From NCBI GenBank assembly GCA_030429325.1, contig JAUICT010000149.1:1-6052 (forward strand): DNA of 6,052 nucleotides, written 5' to 3'. Made by a program: the position numbers and the translations under genes. Positions 1 to 5,583 of this stretch are shown one piece after another. The stretch's first letter is position 1, and each line of letters opens with the position of its first letter. The notes under the pieces are model-generated. The model had not been told where the DNA came from and did not search any database. It saw only the letters and a list, made by a program, of their open reading frames with translations. This DNA is from Bacteroidia bacterium. Its GTDB lineage: Bacteria; Bacteroidota; Bacteroidia; Flavobacteriales; Flavobacteriaceae.

Positions 1-1
1 A

Positions 2-1060
2 GAGTTCTTGGAAAAGACCTTGGTGTCCGTATTGGGAATGCCCGCGGAGAAAATTGATATTATGATGACCCGGATGGGAGGGGGGTTTGGCCGCCGCCTA
101 TACGGAACATTTGCAGTGGAAGCCGCTGTGATTTCCCAAAGAATGCAAGCCCCCATTAAATTGGTGTATACCCGTGAGGATGATATGACCCAAGGGACGT
201 ATCGCCCATCTTACAAAGTACGTTATAAAGCTGGTCTGGATGACCAAGGCAATTTGATAGCCTGGCACGTGCGCGGTGCGGGAACCAATGATGATTTGAT
301 ATTTGAAAATCGTTTCCCGGCTGGGGCTGTGGACAATTATTTGGCCGAAAAGCATAGCTTGCAGACCAATGTTACCACAGGGGCATGGAGGGCACCACGC
401 TCCAACTTTATTGCAGGGGCTGAACAAGCTTTTATGGACGAAGTGGCCGAGGCAGCAGGAAAAGACCCCATTGCCTTTCGTTTGGAACTTTTTGAAAGGG
501 CCATAAACAACCCAGTGGGCAATCCAGAAAACAATGATTATGATCCTGAACGTTATGCGGGAGTCCTAAAATTGGTGCGGGAGAAATCCGGTTGGACCGA
601 TGGGGCCAACAATGGTAAATCAAGGGGTGTTTCTGCGTATTATTGTCACAATTCCTATGTGGCGCAAGTTATGGATTTGACCATGGATGGAGATAGGCTA
701 AATATTGATAAGGTGTGGTGTGCGGTGGATTGTGGAATTGTAATCAATCCGTTGAGTGCCAAAAACCAAATTGAAGGAGGAATTGTAGATGGTATAGGTC
801 ATGCTACTTATAGCGCATTGAGCTTCAGCAATGGCCAAACGGATCAAAAGAATTTTGATACATACCGTTTGATTCGAAATATAGAAGCTCCCAAGGCCAT
901 CGAAACTTTTTTTGTGGACAATGGGATAGATCCGACCGGATTGGGTGAACCATCTTTGCCTCCTATCATGGGTGCTTTGGCCAATGCCCTGTACCGCGCA
1001 ACGGGCAGGAGATATTATCATCAGCCTTTTATAAATGATAAACCACCTTTGGTGGGGTGA
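2..1060 (+). CDS. Molybdopterin-binding subunit of a xanthine dehydrogenase / isoquinoline 1-oxidoreductase beta-type hydroxylase, 5'-truncated by the window
   Basis: This is the C-terminal half of a large molybdenum hydroxylase subunit. The frame is open from base 2 and runs to a TGA at 1058-1060. It gives about 352 residues, against roughly 700-750 for the family, so the N-terminal half lies upstream. Counting from the TTG at 8, visible motifs are GGGFGRR (residues 24-30), GAWRAPRSN (125-133), DCGIVINP (241-248), NQIEGGIVDGIG (253-264) and GLGEPSLPP (311-319). The Glu of the GLGEP motif (E314) matches the position of the catalytic base in this superfamily. The GGGFGRR and GAWRAPRSN forms favour the IorB-like branch, which is usually partnered by a small 2Fe-2S subunit and often exported by Tat; neither can be seen here. 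Substrate is unknown: an N-heterocycle or an aldehyde is possible. The long gap after it and the new promoter candidate suggest it is not part of the polyamine operon. Family is confident, reaction is not. Confidence 0.9.
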   Translation, partial: EFLEKTLVSVLGMPAEKIDIMMTRMGGGFGRRLYGTFAVEAAVISQRMQAPIKLVYTREDDMTQGTYRPSYKVRYKAGLDDQGNLIAWHVRGAGTNDDLIFENRFPAGAVDNYLAEKHSLQTNVTTGAWRAPRSNFIAGAEQAFMDEVAEAAGKDPIAFRLELFERAINNPVGNPENNDYDPERYAGVLKLVREKSGWTDGANNGKSRGVSAYYCHNSYVAQVMDLTMDGDRLNIDKVWCAVDCGIVINPLSAKNQIEGGIVDGIGHATYSALSFSNGQTDQKNFDTYRLIRNIEAPKAIETFFVDNGIDPTGLGEPSLPPIMGALANALYRATGRRYYHQPFINDKPPLVG

Positions 1061-1178
1061 TATGCGGTACTTTTTTTGAGACCATTTAAGGGTGTTGTAA
1101 TCTATTGGAAAGGAGTTTTTGGTTTCAATATACTGAATATCAACACGGTATAGGGTCTAAAAATTTTTTATCAAAAAA

Positions 1179-1208
1179 GTTGTCGTATTCATTTTTTGTT
1201 TATGTTTG
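1179..1208 (+). promoter_or_regulatory. Candidate Bacteroidota-type promoter for the polyamine operon
   Basis: TATGTTTG at 1201-1208 fits the Bacteroidota -7 consensus TAnnTTTG exactly. GTTG at 1179-1182 lies 18 bases upstream and can serve as the -33 element (consensus TTG/TTTG at about 19 bases). An A/T-rich tract (1159-1178) precedes it. Transcription would start near 1212-1216, leaving a 5' leader of about 270 bases before the arginine decarboxylase ATG. A second, poorer look-alike (TATACTTTG, 1245-1253) has one extra base between TA and TTTG. This is a motif match only, with no transcript evidence. Confidence 0.45.
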
Positions 1209-1220
1209 ACCCATGAATGA

Positions 1221-1381
1221 GACCCAATAAAGGGTCGCATTGCCTATACTTTGAAAGCTTTTTTCATGTTCGGGCTTTTGGGAATAAGGAAGTCTACCCA
1301 AAAAGCCGTCTTAGGGATAAGACACCGAATCTTAGGGCTGACTTCCGAAATGCACTCCGTAATCCGTGATTTCTCACGGAG
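1221..1381 (+). ncRNA. Structured 5' leader or small RNA: four hairpins with a possible pseudoknot
   Basis: Four local stems are visible. Stem 1 is GACCC/GGGTC (1221-1225 with 1232-1236). Stem 2 is GGCTTTTGGG (1273-1282) with CCCAAAAAGCC (1297-1307), ten pairs with one bulged A and a 14-base loop. Stem 3 is GTCTTA/TAAGAC (1308-1313 with 1318-1323) closed by GGGA, a GNRA-type tetraloop, and it abuts stem 2 directly. Stem 4 is TCCGTGA/TCACGGA (1363-1369 with 1374-1380) with a TTTC loop. The stem 2 loop contains GGAAGTC (1288-1294), which is complementary over 7 bases to GACTTCC (1340-1346) and would form a pseudoknot enclosing stem 3. CTCCGT (1355-1360) can compete for the 3' arm of stem 4 by pairing with ACGGAG (1376-1381). 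The element could be a cis-regulatory leader of the decarboxylase gene or a free small RNA. I do not recognise a known class. The structure was drawn by eye and no energies were calculated. Confidence 0.45.
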
Positions 1382-1486
1382 ACCATTCTTTGTGGCCTAT
1401 ACCGTATTTGAATTTCGCATCTGAGAAGCTGCTCTCTTTCCATTCAATTTTTACCTATTAGTTTTTTTTAACAACGCGAAATACAA

Positions 1487-2941
1487 ATGAAAACAAAATA
1501 CATCGACTTGATCGAGCAGACTTATGATTTCCCCCAAGAGGAATTCCAATTGGAGGACAACAAATTACAATTCCATGGTATTGACCTATATGATTTGGTA
1601 CAGCGCTATGGAGCTCCCTTGAAGTTCACCTATTTGCCCAAGATTTCCGATAACATACAGCGGGCAAAAAAATGGTTTGGAGAAGCCATGGAGAAACATG
1701 CTTACAAGGGAAAGTACCATTACTGTTATTGCACCAAGAGTTCCCATTTTGAGCATGTGCTCAACGAAGCCCTAAAGAATGATATCCATATTGAGACTTC
1801 TTCGGCCTTTGATATTGATATTGTGGAGCATTTAAAAAAGAGTGGGAAAATATCCAAGAACACCTATGTACTTTGTAATGGCTTTAAAAGAGATCAATAC
1901 ATACAGAACATTGCAAGATTGATCAACAATGGACATAAGAACTGTATTCCCATAATAGACAACTATGAAGAATTAAATCTTTTGGGGGACACTATTGAGG
2001 AGAATTTTAAGGTGGGTATCCGTATTGCTTCCGAAGAGGAACCAAAATTTGAGTTTTACACCTCTAGATTGGGCATTGGGTACAAGAACATTGTGCCTTT
2101 TTATAATCAATCCATAAAAAATAATCCTAAAGTAGAGTTGAAAATGCTGCATTTCTTCATCAATACAGGGATTCGGGATACGGCCTACTATTGGAACGAA
2201 TTGGTAAAGTGCTTGAAAGTGTATGTAAGCCTGAAGAAGGTTTGTCCCACGTTGGATAGCCTTAACATTGGCGGAGGATTTCCCATAAAGAATTCTTTGG
2301 CTTTTGAATATGACTATGCCTATATGGTGGATGAAATCATTCATCAAATAAAACAAGCGTGCGATGAAGCTGGAGTGGATGTTCCCAATATTTTTACCGA
2401 GTTTGGCAGTTTTACGGTTGGTGAAAGTGGAGGAACTATCTATGAAGTATTGTATCAAAAGCAGCAGAATGATCGGGAAAAATGGAACATGATCAACTCT
2501 TCGTTCATCACCACCATGCCAGATTCATGGGCCATAAGCAAAAGGTTTATCATGCTGGCCATTAACCGATGGAACGAGGAATATGAGCGAATCCTGTTGG
2601 GTGGACTTACCTGTGACAGTGACGATTATTACAACTCGGAACAACATATGAACGCTATCTATCTGCCCAAATACAGAAAGGACAAACCGCTTTATATCGG
2701 GTTTTTCAACACAGGGGCGTATCAAGAGACCATTGGCGGATTTGGCGGTTTGCAACACTGTCTTATCCCGCACCCCAAACACATCCTGATCAACAAGGAT
2801 GAAGATGGAAATATAGAAACCTCCGTGTTTGCCGAACAACAAACCGCACAAGAGTTTCTGTCCATTTTGGGTTACGGGGCCGTAAAGCGACAAGAAGCAA
2901 TCATTGACACAAAAAAAGTGCTGGAATCCAGCAAAAACTGA
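1487..2941 (+). CDS. speA: Arginine decarboxylase, short fold-type III PLP enzyme
   Basis: Predicted to decarboxylate L-arginine to agmatine in the cytoplasm, the first step of putrescine synthesis. The 484-residue protein has the alanine-racemase-like PLP barrel plus C-terminal beta domain. CTKSSH at 82-87 places the PLP lysine at K84. GGGFP at 262-266 is the glycine-rich phosphate-binding turn. TEFGSFTV (304-311) corresponds to the EPGR segment of related decarboxylases. The stretch 372-380 carries a Cys-Asp pair (C376, D377) at the place of the catalytic cysteine, and GAYQ (410-413) supplies the conserved tyrosine. It is much shorter than the roughly 630-660-residue enterobacterial SpeA and resembles the form typical of Bacteroidota. 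Diaminopimelate or carboxynorspermidine decarboxylase are the family alternatives, but the agmatinase 19 bases downstream argues for arginine. The ATG at 1487 is the first in the frame after the leader and gives a full-length N-terminus. Family is certain; substrate rests mainly on context. Confidence 0.88.
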   Translation: MKTKYIDLIEQTYDFPQEEFQLEDNKLQFHGIDLYDLVQRYGAPLKFTYLPKISDNIQRAKKWFGEAMEKHAYKGKYHYCYCTKSSHFEHVLNEALKNDIHIETSSAFDIDIVEHLKKSGKISKNTYVLCNGFKRDQYIQNIARLINNGHKNCIPIIDNYEELNLLGDTIEENFKVGIRIASEEEPKFEFYTSRLGIGYKNIVPFYNQSIKNNPKVELKMLHFFINTGIRDTAYYWNELVKCLKVYVSLKKVCPTLDSLNIGGGFPIKNSLAFEYDYAYMVDEIIHQIKQACDEAGVDVPNIFTEFGSFTVGESGGTIYEVLYQKQQNDREKWNMINSSFITTMPDSWAISKRFIMLAINRWNEEYERILLGGLTCDSDDYYNSEQHMNAIYLPKYRKDKPLYIGFFNTGAYQETIGGFGGLQHCLIPHPKHILINKDEDGNIETSVFAEQQTAQEFLSILGYGAVKRQEAIIDTKKVLESSKN

Positions 2942-2960
2942 ATACGAATAATTAACTAAA

Positions 2961-3899
2961 ATGAATACGAATAAAACGTATGCCGGTATTCCAAAGGAAT
3001 ACGGTTCGGCCGAAAAGGCCAAAGTGGTACTGTTGCCCGTTCCCTATGATGGTACCAGTACATGGGGAAAAGGTGCGGACAAGGGTCCAGAGGCCTTTTT
3101 GGATGCTTCAGAGAATATGGAGCTGTACGATATTGAAACGGATAGCGAAGTCTATAAAGTAGGAATTTATCTGTCTGAACCCATTTTGGATTTTGAAACT
3201 CCAGATGCCATGGTCAGTGCAGTGCACAAAACCGTTAAGGAGTACATCAAACGAAACAAATTGGTGACTATGTTTGGGGGTGAGCACTCCATATCCATTG
3301 GGGCGATCAGGGCTTTTAATGAGTCTTTTGAAGACTTGACCGTTCTGCAAATTGATGCCCATGCCGATTTACGGAAAGAATATATGGGTACTAAGTACAA
3401 TCATGCCTGTGCCCTTTACGAAGCCAATGAGACCGCAAACCTCATTCAAGTGGGTATACGCAGCATGGATCATGCAGAGACCCTGGTCATGGATAGGGAC
3501 AAGGTATTCTTTGCCCATGAAATGGTGACCGATGATTTTTGGATGGACAATGCTTTGGATTTGATGACGGACAATGTGTACATCACTTTTGATTTGGATG
3601 CGTTCGACCCTTCCATTTTACCATCAACAGGAACACCTGAACCAGGTGGGTTGTTCTGGTATGAGACCTTGGATTTCTTGAAAAGGGTGTTCGAGGAAAA
3701 GAATGTAGTTGGTTTTGATATTGTGGAACTCTGCCCAAACGAGGTGGACCGTTCTTCTGATTTTTTGGCGGCAAAGCTGTACTACAAAATGTTGAGTTAT
3801 AAATTTTTAAAGAAAAACGATTACGTTGAGGAAGGTTTTTCAAAAACTGAAGAAAGTTTTAAAAAATCACCCAATGCAACAAACGATTACGATGAATAA
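2961..3899 (+). CDS. speB: Agmatinase (agmatine ureohydrolase)
   Basis: Predicted to hydrolyse agmatine to putrescine and urea in the cytoplasm, using the dimanganese centre of the arginase/agmatinase family. The 312-residue protein shows all the metal-binding motifs: GGEHSIS (106-112, H109), DAHAD (132-136, with D132, H134 and D136) and DLDAFDP (211-217, with D211 and D213). The glutamate of the conserved C-terminal motif is E256 in FDIVEL. The usual fold ends near residue 285. About 25 further residues form a charged, low-complexity tail (from about 286) overlapping the start of the next gene. The start at 2961 follows the decarboxylase stop by 19 bases, and the N-terminus (YAGIP, then LLPVPYDGTS) is normal for the family. 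Arginase or formiminoglutamase are alternatives, but the decarboxylase upstream makes agmatine the sensible substrate. All key residues are intact. Confidence 0.92.
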   Translation: MNTNKTYAGIPKEYGSAEKAKVVLLPVPYDGTSTWGKGADKGPEAFLDASENMELYDIETDSEVYKVGIYLSEPILDFETPDAMVSAVHKTVKEYIKRNKLVTMFGGEHSISIGAIRAFNESFEDLTVLQIDAHADLRKEYMGTKYNHACALYEANETANLIQVGIRSMDHAETLVMDRDKVFFAHEMVTDDFWMDNALDLMTDNVYITFDLDAFDPSILPSTGTPEPGGLFWYETLDFLKRVFEEKNVVGFDIVELCPNEVDRSSDFLAAKLYYKMLSYKFLKKNDYVEEGFSKTEESFKKSPNATNDYDE

Positions 3900-4866
3900 C
3901 AAAGGAGAAATATCACAATTCATTCAAAAATACTTCCTTCACTTTAATGCTGCCTCCTTGGTAGATGCGGCAAAAGGATACGAAGCACAATTGGATCAAG
4001 GTTCCAAAATGTTGGTATCCTTGGCGGGTGCCATGAGTACCGCAGAGTTGGGAAAGATTTTTGCGGAAATCATAAGACAGGACAAAGTGCATATTGTTTC
4101 ATGTACTGGGGCAAACCTTGAGGAAGACCTCATGAATTTGGTGGCGCATTCCCATTACAAGAGAATCCCAAATTATAGGGATCTTACGCCACAAGAAGAA
4201 TGGGATCTTTTGGAAAAAGGATTGAACCGGGTAACCGACACCTGTATCCCAGAGGAGGAAGCTTTTAGAAGACTTCAAAAGCACATATTTAAGTTGTGGA
4301 AGAAAGCAGAGGAGGAAGGAAAAAGATATTTTCCGCATGAGTACATGTACCAATTGCTCTTATCTGGCGTTTTGGAAGAATACTATGAGATTGATATAAA
4401 GGATTCTTGGATGTATGCCGCAGCACAAAAAAACTTGCCCATTGTGGTCCCTGGTTGGGAAGATAGCACCATGGGGAACATTTTTGCCAGTTATGTGATC
4501 AAAGGAGAGTTAAAGGCCAGTACAGTGAAATCGGGCATAGAATACATGACCTTTTTGGCGGATTGGTATCAGAAAAATTCAGACAACGGCATAGGCTTTT
4601 TCCAAATAGGTGGTGGTATTGCCGGGGATTTCCCTATTTGTGTGGTTCCTATGTTGTATCAGGATTTGGAACAGACCGAGATTCCTTTCTGGAGCTATTT
4701 CTGCCAGATCAGTGATTCTACCACAAGCTATGGTTCCTATTCAGGGGCTGTGCCCAATGAAAAGATTACTTGGGGCAAACTGGACATTGATACCCCAAAG
4801 TATATTATAGAATCGGATGCTACTATCGTGGCACCATTGATTTTTGCCTACCTTTTAAATATGTAA
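3892..4866 (+). CDS. Deoxyhypusine-synthase-like protein, probable homospermidine synthase
   Basis: A 324-residue member of the NAD-dependent deoxyhypusine synthase family. Aligned by hand to the human enzyme, TWGKL (293-297) places K296 at the catalytic Lys329. W294, E290 and D191 match Trp327, Glu323 and Asp238, and TGANLEEDL (72-80) matches the conserved EEDL segment. In contrast Asp243, His288 and Asp316 of the polyamine/eIF5A pocket appear as N196, D246 and Y283. The segment between GGG (240-242) and SGAVPNE is about nine residues longer. Bacteria lack eIF5A, and the gene directly follows agmatinase, so aminobutyl transfer from one polyamine to another, giving sym-homospermidine, is the inferred role. 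The frame is open to an ATG at 3826, but ATG 3892 (start MNNKGEISQF) fits the family best; ATG 3874 is also possible. The chosen start overlaps the agmatinase stop by 8 bases, suggesting coupled translation. Family is sure; the reaction is inference. Confidence 0.85.
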   Translation: MNNKGEISQFIQKYFLHFNAASLVDAAKGYEAQLDQGSKMLVSLAGAMSTAELGKIFAEIIRQDKVHIVSCTGANLEEDLMNLVAHSHYKRIPNYRDLTPQEEWDLLEKGLNRVTDTCIPEEEAFRRLQKHIFKLWKKAEEEGKRYFPHEYMYQLLLSGVLEEYYEIDIKDSWMYAAAQKNLPIVVPGWEDSTMGNIFASYVIKGELKASTVKSGIEYMTFLADWYQKNSDNGIGFFQIGGGIAGDFPICVVPMLYQDLEQTEIPFWSYFCQISDSTTSYGSYSGAVPNEKITWGKLDIDTPKYIIESDATIVAPLIFAYLLNM

Positions 4867-5177
4867 TGATGAAAAATAGGCAAACCTTAGGATTGAAACG
4901 GGTAATCGTGGATTATAAAAAACTCAATCGGCATGTGCTCGACCTTTTGGTGGAAAAATATCCTGATGGTTATGATGACAGGGATATTGTCACTTACCGA
5001 AATGCGGATAATGAAATTGTGGAATGCATAGAGGTCAGGACCGAGGATACCGCTTATTTGGTTAAAGTGAGCAAGCGTTTGGTCATGGCCATGGAAGACC
5101 ACGAAGAATCAGATAACGATAGCGATGAAGAAACATCCCTGGACACGGATGGGTTGGAGACCTCTGAAGAAGAGTGA
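4866..5177 (+). CDS. Conserved-looking hypothetical protein with an acidic C-terminal tail
   Basis: I do not recognise a named family. The 103-residue product has a compact N-terminal part of about 76 residues. It contains a predicted helix (KLNRHVLDLLVEKYPDG, about 19-35) and beta-like strands (IVTYRN, IVECIEVRTEDTAYLVKVS). The tail at 77-103 has 15 Asp/Glu in 27 residues and no Lys or Arg. There is no signal peptide or membrane segment, so it is probably cytoplasmic. The TAA of the deoxyhypusine-synthase-like gene and this ATG share one base (TAATG, 4864-4868), so translation is very probably coupled. A second ATG at 4869 may be the true start. Position suggests a partner or regulator of the polyamine enzymes. 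A tail this acidic could bind polyamines or basic proteins, but that is speculation. Confidence 0.8.
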   Translation: MMKNRQTLGLKRVIVDYKKLNRHVLDLLVEKYPDGYDDRDIVTYRNADNEIVECIEVRTEDTAYLVKVSKRLVMAMEDHEESDNDSDEETSLDTDGLETSEEE

Positions 5178-5231
5178 CCATCCAACAAAAAGGTCCAAAC
5201 AATTAGTATAGACCATTAATTTTTTTAGAGT

Positions 5232-5537
5232 ATGAAAACAATCTTTTTCATGTTCTTGTCCTTAACGGCCTTAATGGGAAAACCTACCATTCAAGATTCT
5301 GTGGTAGATGCAACCTATAACGGTTACGTGGACGAAATGTATGAGTTCACCGATGCGGACGGATCTACTTATGGATTTGCGGAGATTGAAGCTTCTGCTG
5401 CCCAAAAGTATGATTTGGATTCAACCGATTTAGTGGGGAAACTATTTAGGGTTACCTACAAAATGGATACCGCAATCGATGAGGAAGACGAAGAATATGA
5501 CATTTATGTCATAGTGGATTTAAAAGTATTGGAATAA
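5232..5537 (+). CDS. Small, probably exported hypothetical protein
   Basis: Unrecognised 101-residue protein. Residues 1-16 (MKTIFFMFLSLTALMG) look like a short signal peptide: one lysine, a hydrophobic core, then a small residue. No cysteine is present, so it is not a lipoprotein. The remainder is acidic and looks beta-rich, with alternating strands (about 29-34, 46-53, 70-77 and 89-99) that might form a small OB-like barrel; that fold guess is weak. DEEDEEYD (83-90) is a local acidic run. It begins 54 bases after the preceding gene with no clear promoter between them, and it ends five bases before a terminator, so it may be the last gene of the polyamine transcript. Nothing in the sequence gives a function. 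Confidence 0.75.
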   Translation: MKTIFFMFLSLTALMGKPTIQDSVVDATYNGYVDEMYEFTDADGSTYGFAEIEASAAQKYDLDSTDLVGKLFRVTYKMDTAIDEEDEEYDIYVIVDLKVLE

Positions 5538-5541
5538 TCAG

Positions 5542-5573
5542 ATAAGGGCAGATACCCTCTGCCCTTATATTTT
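5542..5573 (+). terminator. Rho-independent terminator
   Basis: A perfect 10-bp stem, ATAAGGGCAG (5542-5551) with CTGCCCTTAT (5559-5568), has a 7-base loop and is followed by ATTTT (5569-5573). It starts five bases after the stop of the exported small protein and separates the polyamine block from the Nudix gene. The T tract is short, so some read-through is possible. No T tract lies on the other side, so it should act only on + strand transcripts. Confidence 0.85.
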
Positions 5574-5583
5574 ACGCCAGGAT

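Larger units (their letters stand above)
1145..1405. repeat. Widely spaced 10-bp inverted repeat with a third partial copy, flanking the leader structures
   Basis: ACGGTATAGG at 1145-1154 is the exact reverse complement of CCTATACCGT at 1396-1405. A further GCCTATAC at 1242-1249 repeats the 8 bases at 1395-1402. The three copies bracket the promoter candidate and the hairpin cluster. They could be protein-binding sites. They could also form a long-range stem, but only if transcription starts upstream of 1145, which would contradict the promoter proposed at 1179-1208. By rough count, a 10-bp match in a region this size is uncommon but not impossible by chance. Confidence 0.35.
1061..1486. other. 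426-base gene-free region between the molybdenum hydroxylase and the polyamine operon
   Basis: No convincing protein-coding frame is present on either strand. The stretch holds the promoter candidate, the hairpin cluster and the 10-bp inverted repeat described separately. Its start (1071-1077) is a run of seven T. Its end (1437-1486) is T-rich then A-rich, with no Shine-Dalgarno-like sequence in front of the ATG at 1487, as is common in Bacteroidota. The nonamer GAGACCATT occurs twice (1078-1086 and 1379-1387) with no evident meaning. Confidence 0.7.

Noticed and set aside
1043..1077. Possible terminator for the molybdenum hydroxylase gene: CCACC/GGTGG hairpin (1043-1055) and a T7 run (1071-1077)
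   Set aside because: The stem is only five pairs with a three-base loop, it lies inside the coding end, and 15 bases separate it from the T run. This does not make a standard intrinsic terminator.
1245..1253. TATACTTTG as a second -7 promoter element
   Set aside because: It has three rather than two bases between TA and TTTG, and no convincing -33 element was seen at the right distance.
1973..2458. Long open frame on the minus strand inside the decarboxylase gene (and similar frames at 2525-3022 and 698-1021)
   Set aside because: They lie antisense to well-supported genes, show no recognisable motifs and have compositions typical of shadow frames.
3826..3891. Longer N-terminus for the synthase-like protein, starting at ATG 3826
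   Set aside because: The added 22 residues are encoded entirely within the agmatinase tail, are lysine-rich and unlike the family's N-terminus. The start at 3892 gives the expected beginning.
5167..5231. Hairpin or promoter between the acidic-tailed and exported small protein genes (GACC/GGTC matches)
   Set aside because: Only four-base complementary blocks with long loops and no TAnnTTTG element; nothing above chance.
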